Of a stretch of 64,000 nucleotides of DNA, positions 50,193 to 59,744 are shown one piece after another. The stretch is from the NCBI RefSeq assembly GCF_000379065.1, contig NZ_KB900614.1, positions 4,885,969 to 4,949,968 on the forward strand, given 5' to 3'. Below the pieces are notes generated by a model. It was not told the origin of the DNA. It did no database searches and was given only the letters and a program-made list of their open reading frames with translations. Made by a program: the position numbers and the translations under genes. Every line of letters begins with the position of its first letter. Position 1 is the first letter of the stretch. The stretch comes from Salinispora mooreana (GTDB lineage Bacteria; Actinomycetota; Actinomycetes; Mycobacteriales; Micromonosporaceae).

Positions 50193-51112
50193 CCGACTCG
50201 CAGCTTCGACCGCAGAACCGGGAGTCGACCGGCCGGACGTACGCGCCGGATTTCCTCACCGCGCTGTTTCGCAATCCGCTCGATCCGGGATACGCCGACG
50301 CGGCGGCCCGCCGGCGGCAGGGGGCTGTGGTGAGGTGGCGTCGGTCGGTCCGGGCCGTGAGCCTCGTCGTCCTTGTGGTGCTCGGGTTTCTGTTCGCGGT
50401 GGCGTACCGCCAGACGGTGGCGGCGGCGCCGGGGCGCCAGCAGGCCCGGGAGGGTCTGGTGGCGCAGATCGAGCAGCGGGAGAGCGAGACCGACCAGCTG
50501 TCCGAGCGGGCCGACGAGTTGCGGGCGGAGGTGGCCCGGCAGCGGGCCGCTGCGCTGGGGACGGAGGCGTCGCAGCTGCACGAGCTGGAGGCGGGCACCG
50601 GTTTGGGGCGGGTGAGCGGGGACGGTGTGGTGGTGCGGTTGGCCGATGCTCCGCCGGATGAGCAGCTGGTGCCAGATCCGGCTTCGGGGCCGCCGCGAGT
50701 GATTTACCTCGACCTCCAGGGGGTCGCGAACGGGCTGTGGGCGTCGGGGGCGGAGGCGATCTCGATCAACGGGCAGCGGTTGACGGCAACGTCCACGATT
50801 CGGTCAGCAGGGCAGGCGATTCTGGTTGACTTTCGGCCGGTGACGGGACCGTACGAGGTGTCGGCGATCGGCCCGGACGAGTTGCGGGAGCGGTTCGCAC
50901 AGACCCGGATTGCGGCGATGATGCAGCAGGTCGCGGCGGATACCGGGGTGGCGTTCGAGGTGCGGGACGCCGATGACCTGACCCTGCCCGCCGCGCCGGA
51001 TCCGCGGCTACAGTACGCGCAGCCACCGGTCAGTCCGACGCCGTCGGGTCGGTCGGTCAGTCCAGGGACGTCTGGTTCGCCGGCGGCTCCCGATTTTGGA
51101 GGTGGTCGATGA
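50189..51112 (+). CDS. DUF881 membrane-anchored protein (first copy)
   Basis: 307 residues. One N-terminal helix ('AVSLVVLVVLGFLFAVAY'), a coiled-coil 'LVAQIEQRESETDQLSERADELRAEVARQR', then the DUF881 domain 'GVVVRLADAPPDEQ..YLDLQGVANGLWASGAEAISINGQRL'. Homologues sit beside the small basic protein in many actinobacteria and probably act in cell envelope or division. ATGA overlaps on both ends. Confidence 0.88.
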   Translation: MTDSQLRPQNRESTGRTYAPDFLTALFRNPLDPGYADAAARRRQGAVVRWRRSVRAVSLVVLVVLGFLFAVAYRQTVAAAPGRQQAREGLVAQIEQRESETDQLSERADELRAEVARQRAAALGTEASQLHELEAGTGLGRVSGDGVVVRLADAPPDEQLVPDPASGPPRVIYLDLQGVANGLWASGAEAISINGQRLTATSTIRSAGQAILVDFRPVTGPYEVSAIGPDELRERFAQTRIAAMMQQVAADTGVAFEVRDADDLTLPAAPDPRLQYAQPPVSPTPSGRSVSPGTSGSPAAPDFGGGR

Positions 51113-51441
51113 TTGCGGCGTTGGCGCTGCTTGCGGGTGTGCTGCTCGGGCTGTGGCTCGATCCAACGGTGCCGGGGGCGTTGCAGCCGTATTTGCCGAT
51201 CGCCGTGGTGGCGGCGTTGGATGCGGTGTTCGGCGGGGTGCGGGCGAAGCTGGACCGGATCTTCGATGACAAGCAGTTCGTGGTGTCGTTCATCTCCAAC
51301 GTGCTGGTGGCTGCTCTGATCGTGTATGTGGGGGACCAGTTGGGGGTGGGTAGCCAGCTCTCCACGGGTGTGGTGGTGGTGTTGGGAGTTCGGATCTTCG
51401 GGAATGTGGCGGCGATCCGCCGGCACCTGTTCCGGGCGTAG
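51109..51441 (+). CDS. Small basic membrane protein (DUF1290/Sbp family)
   Basis: 110 residues, three helices ('IAALALLAGVLLGLWL', 'LPIAVVAALDAVFGGV', 'FISNVLVAALIVYVGDQLGVG'), and the conserved 'FGNVAAIRRHLF' end. Always sandwiched between two DUF881 genes in this conserved cluster. Function unknown. Confidence 0.9.
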   Translation: MIAALALLAGVLLGLWLDPTVPGALQPYLPIAVVAALDAVFGGVRAKLDRIFDDKQFVVSFISNVLVAALIVYVGDQLGVGSQLSTGVVVVLGVRIFGNVAAIRRHLFRA

Positions 51442-51450
51442 GTGTGTGTG

Positions 51451-52362
51451 ATGAGTGGTGACGAGCACACCGAGACGGGGACGGGCTGGCCGGACCAGCC
51501 AGATCCGCTGCCTGCGAAGGGCACGGCGGGGGAGCCGGATCCGGACGAGTTGAGTCGGTTGGTGCCGGAGGTGGATCCGGAGCCGGCCGCGGCGGATGAG
51601 TCGAGGCTGGACCGCGCGGCGGGGCGTCCGTTCAGCTCCGCCCTTGCCTTGGTCGGGGGCTGGCGGCGGACGAGTCCAGCCACCGTGATGATCTTTGTGT
51701 TGCTGGCGTTGCTGGGGTTCACGCTGGTGGAGCAGCTGCGGACGACATCAACGGATCCGACTATCTCGGCGGCGCGGCAGGAGGATCTGGTGCGGATTCT
51801 CTATGACCTGAATGCTCGGGAGGACCGGCTGCGGCAGGACATCGCGGCGTTGGAGGACAGCCAGCGGCAGCTGCGGTCGGGGGAGCAGGGCCGGCAGGCG
51901 GCGTTGGAGGAGGCGGCGCGGCGGGCGGATGAGTTGGGGATCCTGGCGGGGACGTTGCCGGCACAGGGGCCGGGGTTGGTGGTGCGGTTCGAGTCTGGTG
52001 GTGCGGGGGCGATTTCGGCGATGCGGGTGTTGGACGCGGTGCAGGAGTTGCGGGGCGCGGGCGCGGAGGCGATGCAGATCTCTGGTGCGGACGGGGTGAC
52101 GGTGCGGGTCATCGCCTCGACGTATTTCCTGGATGGGGAGGAGGGTTCCCTGTTCGTGGATGGGCGGTTGTTGACGGGGCCGTACACGATCACGGTGATC
52201 GGGGATCCGGCGACGATGCGCACGGCGTTGAACATTCCTGGCGGGGTGGTGGCGACGGTCGACGGTGACGGCGGTACGGTGATCGTCGAGGATCGTGAGG
52301 TGACCGAGGTTTCGGCGCTGCACGCCCCGATCGAGCTGGAACACGCCCGTCCGATCACGTGA
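51451..52362 (+). CDS. DUF881 membrane-anchored protein (second copy)
   Basis: 303 residues: acidic cytoplasmic N-terminus, helix 'ATVMIFVLLALLGFTLVEQL', coiled coil 'LYDLNAREDRLRQDIAALEDSQRQLRSGEQGRQAALEEAARRADEL' in pieces, then DUF881 'GLVVRFESGGAGAISAMRVLDAVQELRGAGAEAMQISG'. Start ATG 51451 or GTG 51442. Paralogue of the gene at 50189. Confidence 0.88.
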   Translation: MSGDEHTETGTGWPDQPDPLPAKGTAGEPDPDELSRLVPEVDPEPAAADESRLDRAAGRPFSSALALVGGWRRTSPATVMIFVLLALLGFTLVEQLRTTSTDPTISAARQEDLVRILYDLNAREDRLRQDIAALEDSQRQLRSGEQGRQAALEEAARRADELGILAGTLPAQGPGLVVRFESGGAGAISAMRVLDAVQELRGAGAEAMQISGADGVTVRVIASTYFLDGEEGSLFVDGRLLTGPYTITVIGDPATMRTALNIPGGVVATVDGDGGTVIVEDREVTEVSALHAPIELEHARPIT

Positions 52363-52424
52363 CTGGTGGCGCGGCTGCGCTGTCATGTGGGGGTTGGCGC
52401 ACGATGGGATGAAGGACGCAGCTG

Positions 52425-52805
52425 GTGATTCCTGAGGATCTACGGTATACCGCTGAGCACGAGTGGGTTGCGGGTGGTGGCGACGGCGTGGTGCGGGTTG
52501 GTATCACGCACTTCGCGCAGGACGCGCTGGGTGACATTGTCTTCGTCCAACTGCCCGAGATGGGGTCGGTGGTGTCCTCCGGTGATTCGGTGGGTGAGAT
52601 TGAGTCGACGAAGAGTGTGTCGGAGATCTACGCCCCGGTTGCCGGGACGGTGTCGGCGTGCAATGAGGCACTGGGCGACACTCCTGAGTTGGTCAATAGT
52701 GATCCGTATGCTGCGGGTTGGCTGTTCGAGGTCACCGTGGCTGATCAGGGCGGGCTGGACGGCCTGCTGTCGGCGGGTGCGTATCGCGAGCTCACCGAGG
52801 GCTGA
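52425..52805 (+). CDS. gcvH: Glycine cleavage system H protein
   Basis: 126 residues. 'DLRYTAEHEWV', 'VGITHFAQDALGDIVFVQLPEMG', and the lipoyl-lysine loop 'GEIESTKSVSEIYAPVAG' with Lys 63. It shuttles the aminomethyl group between P, T and L proteins. Start GTG 52425. gcvP lies 4 kb downstream; gcvT and lpd are not in the window. Confidence 0.95.
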   Translation: MIPEDLRYTAEHEWVAGGGDGVVRVGITHFAQDALGDIVFVQLPEMGSVVSSGDSVGEIESTKSVSEIYAPVAGTVSACNEALGDTPELVNSDPYAAGWLFEVTVADQGGLDGLLSAGAYRELTEG

Positions 52806-53020
52806 GTGGCGCCCGTCTGCCGCGCGGGGGTTGGTTCCGCGCGTCTGGTTGCCCTGCTTTTCGGCGCTGGCTAGGCTCGCCCAGTCGACCGAGAATCCGA
52901 TAGTTGAGCGTTGTGTAGTTGCCTTCCTGGCACGGGGAGCCAGCCGCTGGGTGCGAGAATGCCCGGCGGCCAGTCCCGCTCTTACCCGACGCTGACCGAA
53001 TAGATCCGTGAGGTGGTCCC

Positions 53021-53473
53021 ATGACGCGCCCAGACGACGAGTTTCCCCCACTCGACGTCACTTCGACGCTCAATCTCGGCTCGCTCGAAGAGGCCCTGGA
53101 GGGGCCGGATCCCGATGTGATGCCGAACCGGATGTCCGGTTCGTTGCCGCCGGGGATGGCTCTGCTGGTGGTGCGGCGAGGGCCGAATGCGGGTGCCCGT
53201 TTCTTGCTGGACCACGATGTGACGACCAGTGGGCGGCATCCGGACAGTGACATTTTCCTGGATGACGTGACGGTGTCGCGGCGGCACGCGGAGTTCCACC
53301 GGGATGGTGGGACGTTCACGGTGCGGGATGTGGGGAGCCTGAATGGGACGTACGTGAACCGGGAGCGGGTCGAGGCGGCCACGTTGAGCAACGGTGACGA
53401 GGTGCAGATCGGCAAGTTTCGGGTGGTGTTCCTTGCTGGTCCGCGGCCCGAGGAGGGGGCCGGCCGGGGGTGA
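53021..53473 (+). CDS. FHA-domain protein, GarA/OdhI type
   Basis: 150 residues. The N-terminal tail has the phospho-Thr region 'LDVTSTLNLGSLEEAL' (compare the ETTSVFR site of GarA), then an FHA domain: 'SGRHPDSDIFLDDVTVSRRHAEF' and 'GSLNGTYVN'. GarA inhibits 2-oxoglutarate dehydrogenase and regulates glutamate dehydrogenase after PknG/PknB control. Its position after gcvH matches mycobacterial synteny. Confidence 0.9.
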   Translation: MTRPDDEFPPLDVTSTLNLGSLEEALEGPDPDVMPNRMSGSLPPGMALLVVRRGPNAGARFLLDHDVTTSGRHPDSDIFLDDVTVSRRHAEFHRDGGTFTVRDVGSLNGTYVNRERVEAATLSNGDEVQIGKFRVVFLAGPRPEEGAGRG

Positions 53474-54219
53474 GTGAGCCTGCGGCGTCTGCTGCGCCGG
53501 GGTCATCCCGTCCGCAGCCGTTGATGAGCATCGGTGAGGTGCTGGCCCAGTTGCGGGTGGACTTTCCGGATGCCACGTTGTCGAAGTTGCGGTTCCTCGA
53601 GGCTGAGGGCTTGGTGGAACCGCAGCGGACGGCGGCGGGGTACCGGAAGTACAGCTGGGATGATGTGGCGCGGTTGCGGTTTGTGTTGACCGCGCAGCGG
53701 GATCAGTACCTGCCGTTGCGGGTGATCCGTGAGCAGCTGGCGGTCTGGGATGCGACGGGTGAGCAGCCGGGTCGTTCTCGGCCAGCGTTGGTGGCGGTGG
53801 GCCCGGGTGGGCAGGTGCCGGGGCAGCCGGCGGAGGCCGAGTCGTCGCGGTTGCGGTTGGATCGGGCTGAGTTGATTGCCCGCAGCGGTGTTGATGAGGC
53901 GACGCTGGCGGAGTTGGAGCGGCTTGGTGTGGTGGTGACGGATCCGCCGGGTTGGTATGACGGGGATGCGTTGATCATCGCGCAGGCGGTGGCGGGTCTG
54001 GCGGCGTACGGGTTGGAGCCGCGGCATCTGCGGGGGTATCGATTGGCGGCGGACCGTGAGGTGGGGTTGTTTGCCCAGTTGGTGACGCCGTTGGCGCGGC
54101 AGAGTGATCCGGCGGCGCGGGCACGGGCGGCGGAGACGGCGCGGGAGTTGGTGGCGCTGTCGCAGCGGTTGCACGCGGCGTTGGTGCGGGTGGGGTTGCG
54201 GTCGACGTTGGGACGGTGA
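53470..54219 (+). CDS. MerR-family regulator (FtsR/Rv1828-like)
   Basis: 249 residues. MerR helix-turn-helix 'MSIGEVLAQLRVDFPDATLSKLRFLEAEGLVEPQRTAAGYRKYSWDDVARL', then a long C-terminal region with 'ELIARSGVDEATLAELERLGVVV' that looks like a second winged domain. Corynebacterial FtsR activates ftsZ, and the syntenic Mtb gene is Rv1828. GTGA overlap with the FHA gene. Confidence 0.88.
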   Translation: MSEPAASAAPGSSRPQPLMSIGEVLAQLRVDFPDATLSKLRFLEAEGLVEPQRTAAGYRKYSWDDVARLRFVLTAQRDQYLPLRVIREQLAVWDATGEQPGRSRPALVAVGPGGQVPGQPAEAESSRLRLDRAELIARSGVDEATLAELERLGVVVTDPPGWYDGDALIIAQAVAGLAAYGLEPRHLRGYRLAADREVGLFAQLVTPLARQSDPAARARAAETARELVALSQRLHAALVRVGLRSTLGR

Positions 54220-54409
54220 GGTGGCCACGCCGGTTGTCTGCTGGCCGGGTGGGTGTATGCGGAAAGATCTGTCCGGTGATGCGTGCCGTAGGCTTGCCGG
54301 GGTAACCCCTTTTGCGGCGCGGGCCGCGCGTGGGACGGCCGGGTCGCGGTCCGTGTACGGTGCAGAAGGGGTGCGGTGCGGCGTAGGTGACAACGACACG
54401 GAGGCGGCG

Positions 54410-54874
54410 GTGCGCGAGCTGAGTGTGGTCGGGGTTCGGGTGGAGCTGCCGGGCAACCAGCCGATCGTTTTGCTTCGGGAGGTCGAGGGAGACCGTTACC
54501 TGCCGATTTGGATCGGCGCGGTCGAGGCGACGGCGATCGCCTATGAGCAGCAGGGGGTCAAGCCGACGCGGCCGTTGACGCACGATCTTCTTCGGGATGT
54601 GTTGGCGGCGTTGGAAGCGCCGTTGCAGGCGGTGGAGATCACCGAGTTGAAGGAGAATGTCTTCTTCGCTGATCTGTTGCTGGGTGACGGGGTGCGGGTG
54701 TCGGCGCGGCCGAGTGACTCTATTGCGTTGGCGTTGCGGGTGGGGGCGCCGATTCGGTGTGCCGATGAGGTTCTCAGCGAGGCCGGGATTGTGATTCCGG
54801 ATGAGCAGGAGGACGAGGTGGAGAAGTTCCGGGAGTTCTTGGACCAGGTGAGTCCGGAGGACTTTGCCGGCTGA
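54410..54874 (+). CDS. DUF151 bifunctional nuclease-family protein
   Basis: 154 residues. 'LSVVGVRVELPGNQPIVLLREVEGDRYLPIWIGAVEATAIAYEQQG' and 'VYFADLLL'-like 'NVFFADLLLGDGVRVSARPSDSIALALRVGAPI' are the DUF151 domain; plant and bacterial members are reported nucleases, with the activity of this group untested. GTG 54410 follows GGAGG by five bases. Longer upstream frames exist but lack support. Confidence 0.88.
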   Translation: MRELSVVGVRVELPGNQPIVLLREVEGDRYLPIWIGAVEATAIAYEQQGVKPTRPLTHDLLRDVLAALEAPLQAVEITELKENVFFADLLLGDGVRVSARPSDSIALALRVGAPIRCADEVLSEAGIVIPDEQEDEVEKFREFLDQVSPEDFAG

Positions 54875-55075
54875 CTCGGCTGACTGGTTGATCTGGTGGT
54901 TATGGGTTGGTTGTGCTTTCGTCACGGTTGGTGACGGTCTCTTTGGGCGTGTTGTGGGCGCGGCGTGTCGTGTTGTTGTTGCCTGGCAACCGTCGGGTGC
55001 GGCGTTAGGGTGACCGTATCGAGGGGTGCTTGTCTCGACGTGGACGTGGCACCGCACGGCGGGGAGGTTGTCCGG

Positions 55076-55636
55076 ATGCAGGAGCCGTGGGATTCCGATT
55101 CTGGGCCGGGTGTGCCGGCGATCGATGGTGACGGCGAGGTTGGCTACCGGGGTGTGACGGCCTGCCATGCGGTGGGTATCAGTTACCGGCAGTTGGATTA
55201 CTGGGCGCGGACTGGTCTGGTCGTGCCGGGAGTGCGGGACGCGTCGGGTTCGGGGACGCAGCGGTTGTACTCGTTCCGGGATCTGGTGGTGTTGAAGGTG
55301 GTGAAGCGGCTGCTGGACGCTGGGGTGTCGTTGCAGAACATCCGGAAGGCGATTGAGGTGTTGCGGTCGCGGGGGGTGGCGGACCTGGCGGGCATCACGT
55401 TGATCTCCGACGGGACGACGGTGTATGAGTGCCGGTCGCCGGAGGAGGTGGTTGACCTGTTGCAGGGTGGCCAGGGGGTGTTCGGGATCGCGATCGGTGG
55501 GGCGTTCAAGGAGATCCAGGGGTCGTTGTCGCATCTGCCGGCGGAGTCGGTGGTGCCGCAGCCGGCACCGCCGGCTGCGGCGGAGGTGGCGGGGGATGAG
55601 TTGGCGGCGCGGCGGGCGCGGCGGCGGGTGAGTTGA
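55076..55636 (+). CDS. MerR-family regulator, second copy
   Basis: 186 residues. HTH 'YRGVTACHAVGISYRQLDYWARTGLVVPGVRDASGSGTQRLYSFRDLVVLKVVKRLLDAGVSLQNIRKAIEVL'. It follows DUF151 as in Mtb (Rv1830 order). ATG 55076 after GGGGAGG. The promoter stretch holds GTTGCCTGGCAAC (54978-54990), a small palindrome that could be an operator. Confidence 0.88.
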   Translation: MQEPWDSDSGPGVPAIDGDGEVGYRGVTACHAVGISYRQLDYWARTGLVVPGVRDASGSGTQRLYSFRDLVVLKVVKRLLDAGVSLQNIRKAIEVLRSRGVADLAGITLISDGTTVYECRSPEEVVDLLQGGQGVFGIAIGGAFKEIQGSLSHLPAESVVPQPAPPAAAEVAGDELAARRARRRVS

Positions 55637-55654
55637 GCGACGGCGGGAGTGACC

Positions 55655-56548
55655 ATGCTGCCGTGGCCGCGGCAGCATGGTTCTGTGAGCGAACAGGTTG
55701 ATGTGCTGGCGGGGTTGGTCTCGGCTGGTGGGGTGGTGGTGCTCAGCGGTGCTGGCTTGTCCACCGAGTCGGGGATCCCGGACTACCGGGGGCCCAGTGG
55801 CGTGGCGCGGCGGCACTCTCCGATGACCTACCAGGTCTTCACGCGGGATCCGTTGGCGCGGCGGCGGTACTGGGCACGTAGTCACCTGGGGTGGCGCACG
55901 ATTGCCCGGGCGGTCCCCAACGCCGGGCATCGGGCGGTGGCTCGTTTGCAACAGGCCGGTGTGGTTGACGGGGTTGTTACGCAGAATGTGGACGGGTTGC
56001 ACACGGCGGCGGGTAGCAGCGGGGTGGTGGAGCTGCATGGGCGCCTGGATGAGGTGGTGTGCCTGGATTGTGGGGTTGGGGTGTCGCGGTGGGAGCTGCA
56101 TCAGCGGCTGGCGGAGGTGAACCCGGGGTTCGCGGCGTGGGTGTCGGCGGTGAATCCGGACGGTGACGTGGATCTCGATGATTCGGCGGTGGCGGATTTC
56201 CGTACGATCGATTGCGCCCAGTGCGGCACGGGAACCCTGAAGCCGGATGTGGTGTTCTTCGGTGAGTCGGTGCCGGCATCGCGGGTGGCCCGGTGTTTCA
56301 CCATGGTGGAGTCCGCTCGACTGCTGTTGGTGCTTGGTTCGTCGCTGACGGTCATGTCGGGGCGGCGGTTTGTGGTGCGGGCGGCGAGTCTGGGAATTCC
56401 GGTGGCGATTGTGAATCAGGGCGCGACTCGTGGCGATGCGTACGCTGCGGTGACGGTGGATGCCCCGCTGGGTCAGGTGTTGCCGGCCTTGGCTGATCAG
56501 TTCGGTGCCGTCCCAGACGGCACGGGGGGACCGGTGGTGGTGGGCTGA
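55655..56548 (+). CDS. NAD-dependent protein deacylase (sirtuin)
   Basis: 297 residues. 'VVVLSGAGLSTESGIPDYRGP', 'VVTQNVDGLHTAAG', catalytic 'ELHGRLDEV', and two zinc pairs 'CLDCG' and 'CAQCG', then 'LLLVLGSSLTVMSG'. It removes acyl groups from lysines using NAD+. ATG 55655 has GGGAG five bases upstream; GTG 55649 and 55685 are also in frame. Position before the gcv riboswitch is probably coincidental, but acylation control of the gcv genes is possible. Confidence 0.92.
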   Translation: MLPWPRQHGSVSEQVDVLAGLVSAGGVVVLSGAGLSTESGIPDYRGPSGVARRHSPMTYQVFTRDPLARRRYWARSHLGWRTIARAVPNAGHRAVARLQQAGVVDGVVTQNVDGLHTAAGSSGVVELHGRLDEVVCLDCGVGVSRWELHQRLAEVNPGFAAWVSAVNPDGDVDLDDSAVADFRTIDCAQCGTGTLKPDVVFFGESVPASRVARCFTMVESARLLLVLGSSLTVMSGRRFVVRAASLGIPVAIVNQGATRGDAYAAVTVDAPLGQVLPALADQFGAVPDGTGGPVVVG

Positions 56549-56635
56549 CCGTGGCGGGCTGTTGTGCGGTCGGTAGTGGCCTGGGTGGGGACGCCCGGGT
56601 GGGGATGGCCGCTGGTAGCGTTGGTCGTGCCGGTC

Positions 56636-56765
56636 GCACCCGTGTGGGAGAGACCGCCCGGAATCCACCCGGTGCGGCGCCGAAGGGGCAAATCCTCCCC
56701 GGAACCTCTCAGGCAAAAGGACCACACGGGTAGGCACTGTGGAGCGCCTGTGTGCGCGACAGAGG
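56636..56765 (+). promoter_or_regulatory. Glycine riboswitch upstream of gcvP
   Basis: P1 pairs 56639-56647 with 56722-56730 (CCCGTGTGG/CCACACGGG). Between are the conserved 'GGGAGAGACC', 'GCCGAAGGGGCAAA', 'CCTCTCAGGCAAAAGGACC' elements of the glycine aptamer. Only one full aptamer is seen; the sequence after it may form the short helper stem (ghost aptamer) described for single-aptamer forms. GcvP starts 41 bases later, with GGGGAGC ahead of its ATG. Confidence 0.92.
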
Positions 56766-56805
56766 GGGAGGCCGACCTGTCGACCTCATCCCCGGGGAGC
56801 GCCCC

Positions 56806-59622
56806 ATGTCCCTTGAGCAGTTCGCCGCCCGTCATATCGGTCCGGATCCGCAGGACGAACGCCGGATGTTGGAGGTTGTTGGCTACGGCTCTGTTGACGA
56901 GCTGATGGATGCGGCGATTCCGGAAGCGATCCGCTGGTCGGGCACCCTGGACCTGCCGGCGCCGGCCAGTGAGTCGGAGGCGTTGGCGCAGCTGCGGGCG
57001 CTGGCTGAGCGCAATACCGCTGCGGTGTCGATGATCGGTCTTGGTTACTACGGTACGCACACCCCGGCGGTGATTCGTCGCAACGTGTTGGAGAATCCCG
57101 GCTGGTACACCGCGTACACGCCGTACCAGCCGGAGATCAGCCAGGGTCGGCTGGAGGCGTTGTTGAACTTCCAGACCATGGTCACCGATCTGACCGGGTT
57201 GGAGACCGCGAACGCTTCGATGCTTGATGAGGGCACCGCGGCGGCCGAGGCGATGACGCTGGCGCGGCGGGCGAGCCGTAGCCGGAGCCAGGTGTATGTG
57301 GTGGACGCGGACACGTTGCCGCAGACGGTGGCGGTGATCGCGGGGCGGGCCGAGCCGCTTGGTATCGACGTACAGGTAGTTGACCTTGATGGTGCGGAGC
57401 TGCCGGCGGAGTTTTTCGGCCTGCACGTGCAGTATCCGGGGGCGTCCGGGGCGGTGCGGGACCACGCTGCGGTGGTGGACGCCGCGCATGCCGTGGGCGC
57501 GTTGGTGACTGTGGCCGCCGACCTGTTGGCGTTGACGCTGCTGCGTCCGCCGGGGGAGATCGGTGTTGACATCGCTGTCGGTACGACTCAGCGGTTCGGG
57601 GTGCCGATGGGCTTCGGTGGCCCGCACGCGGGCTATCTGGCGGTCCGCGCCGGCTTGCAGCGGATGCTGCCGGGACGGTTGGTCGGTGTGTCGCGGGACG
57701 CGGATGGGGAGTCGGCGTACCGGTTGGCGTTGCAGACCCGGGAGCAGCACATCCGTCGGGAGAAGGCGACGAGCAACATCTGCACCGCGCAGGTACTGCT
57801 CGCGGTGATGGCCGGGATGTACGCGGTCTACCACGGCCCGGACGGGTTGCGTGCGATCGGGGCGCGGACCCATGCGATGGCGGCGCGGTTGGCGGCCGGG
57901 TTGCGCGCGGGTGGGGTGGATGTTGCGGATGTTCTGTTCTTCGACACTGTCTCGGCGGTGGTGCCGGGTCGGGCGGCCGAGGTGGTGGAGGCAGCCGCGC
58001 GGCGGGGGGTGAGTTTGCGGCTGGTGGACGCCGACCGGGTGGGTGTTTCCTGTGACGAGACCACGACGGAGGCGCATCTCGCGGCGGTGTGGGCGGCGTT
58101 CGGGGTGCCGGTCTTCACCGGTGCGGTGGATGCGGCGTTGCCGGCGGCGTTGGCTCGCACATCGGACTTCCTCACTCACCCGGTGTTTAGCGCCCATCGG
58201 TCGGAGACGGCGATGCTGCGGTACCTGCGTCGGCTGGCGGACCTCGACTATGCCTTGGATCGGGGCATGATCCCGTTGGGGTCGTGCACGATGAAGCTGA
58301 ACGCGACCACCGAGATGGAGCCGGTGAGCTGGGCGCAGTTCGCGCAGATGCATCCGTTGGCGCCCGAGTCGCAGACCGCCGGTTACCGGGAGCTGATTGC
58401 CCAGCTGGAGGGTTGGCTGGCGGAGGTGACCGGGTACGACGCGGTCAGTGTGCAGCCCAACGCCGGCTCGCAGGGGGAGTTGGCGGGGCTGTTGGCGATC
58501 CGCGCGTTCCACCGGTCGCGGGATGCGGGGCACCGGAATGTGTGCCTGATTCCGTCGTCGGCGCACGGTACGAACGCCGCGTCGGCGGTGATGGCGGGGA
58601 TGCGGGTGGTGGTGGTCGGCTGCGACGTCGACGGCAACATCGACCTGATTGACCTCGACAGCAAGATCGATGAGCATCGGGAGACGCTCGCCGCGATCAT
58701 GGTGACGTATCCGTCGACGCACGGCGTGTATGAGACGGGTATCGCTCAGGTGTGCGCGAAGGTGCACGACGCGGGCGGGCAGGTGTATGTCGATGGGGCG
58801 AACCTCAACGCCCTGGTGGGTTTCGTCAAGCCGGGACGGTTCGGTGCGGACGTGTCGCATCTGAATCTGCACAAGACGTTCTGCATCCCGCATGGTGGTG
58901 GCGGGCCGGGCGTGGGGCCGGTGGCGGTGCGCTCGCATCTGGCGCCGTTCTTGCCCGGTGACCCGCTCGCGGGGGATTCGGGCCGGCCGGCGGTGTCGGC
59001 GGCCCGGTACGGGTCGGCGGGGATTCTGCCGATTCCGTGGATGTATCTGCGGATGATGGGTGCGGCTGGGCTGACCCGGGCCACGGGGGTGGCGGTGTTG
59101 GCGGCCAACTATGTGGCGGCGCGGCTGCGCGGCGCTTTCCCGGTGTTGTACGCGGGTAACAAGGGCCTGGTGGCGCACGAGTGCATTCTGGACCTGCGGC
59201 CGTTGACGAAGGCGACGGGCGTCAGCGTTGATGATGTGGCCAAGCGTCTGATCGACTACGGTTTCCACGCACCGACGATGTCGTTCCCGGTGGCGGGGAC
59301 GTTGATGGTGGAGCCGACGGAGAGTGAGGATCTCGCCGAGTTGGATCGGTTCTGCGACGCGCTGATCGCGATCCGGGCCGAGATCGACAAGGTGGGTTCG
59401 GGGGAGTGGCCGGCGGAGGACAACCCGTTGGTGAACGCCCCGCACACCGCGGCGATGGTCTCGGCTGACCAATGGTCGCATCCGTATCCGCGGTCGGTCG
59501 GAGCCTATCCGGCGGGGAATCGGTGGGGGAAGTACTGGCCGCCGGTGCGGCGGATCGACGGCGCGTACGGCGACCGGAACCTGGTGTGTTCCTGTCCCGC
59601 GCCGCAGGCGTTTGAGGAGTGA
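56806..59622 (+). CDS. gcvP: Glycine dehydrogenase (decarboxylating), P protein
   Basis: 938 residues, the fused two-half P protein. 'FAARHIGPDPQDERRML' start, 'MIGLGYYGTHTPAVIRRNVLENPGWYTAYTPYQPEISQGRLE' and, in the second half, the PLP-lysine 'HLNLHKTFCIPHGGGGPGVGP'. It decarboxylates glycine and loads the H-protein lipoyl group. ATG 56806 preceded by GGGGAGC. Regulated by the glycine riboswitch upstream. Confidence 0.95.
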   Translation: MSLEQFAARHIGPDPQDERRMLEVVGYGSVDELMDAAIPEAIRWSGTLDLPAPASESEALAQLRALAERNTAAVSMIGLGYYGTHTPAVIRRNVLENPGWYTAYTPYQPEISQGRLEALLNFQTMVTDLTGLETANASMLDEGTAAAEAMTLARRASRSRSQVYVVDADTLPQTVAVIAGRAEPLGIDVQVVDLDGAELPAEFFGLHVQYPGASGAVRDHAAVVDAAHAVGALVTVAADLLALTLLRPPGEIGVDIAVGTTQRFGVPMGFGGPHAGYLAVRAGLQRMLPGRLVGVSRDADGESAYRLALQTREQHIRREKATSNICTAQVLLAVMAGMYAVYHGPDGLRAIGARTHAMAARLAAGLRAGGVDVADVLFFDTVSAVVPGRAAEVVEAAARRGVSLRLVDADRVGVSCDETTTEAHLAAVWAAFGVPVFTGAVDAALPAALARTSDFLTHPVFSAHRSETAMLRYLRRLADLDYALDRGMIPLGSCTMKLNATTEMEPVSWAQFAQMHPLAPESQTAGYRELIAQLEGWLAEVTGYDAVSVQPNAGSQGELAGLLAIRAFHRSRDAGHRNVCLIPSSAHGTNAASAVMAGMRVVVVGCDVDGNIDLIDLDSKIDEHRETLAAIMVTYPSTHGVYETGIAQVCAKVHDAGGQVYVDGANLNALVGFVKPGRFGADVSHLNLHKTFCIPHGGGGPGVGPVAVRSHLAPFLPGDPLAGDSGRPAVSAARYGSAGILPIPWMYLRMMGAAGLTRATGVAVLAANYVAARLRGAFPVLYAGNKGLVAHECILDLRPLTKATGVSVDDVAKRLIDYGFHAPTMSFPVAGTLMVEPTESEDLAELDRFCDALIAIRAEIDKVGSGEWPAEDNPLVNAPHTAAMVSADQWSHPYPRSVGAYPAGNRWGKYWPPVRRIDGAYGDRNLVCSCPAPQAFEE

Positions 59623-59744
59623 GGGGTCGACGGGGCCGGGCGGGGTTGTCCGCCCGGCCGGCTGGTGTCGACTCCCGGGCCGGTGACCTGGTGCGGGCGG
59701 CTAGCCTGGGGTCGACGGAACCAGATGATTACTGTGAGTTGTTG

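Noticed and set aside
53975..56737. 920-codon leftward open frame
   Set aside because: Shadow of the MerR, DUF151, MerR and sirtuin genes; low-complexity His/Pro/Arg translation.
56497..59481. 994-codon leftward open frame
   Set aside because: Antisense shadow of gcvP: Arg/His/Pro-rich translation with no domain, caused by GC-rich codon bias.
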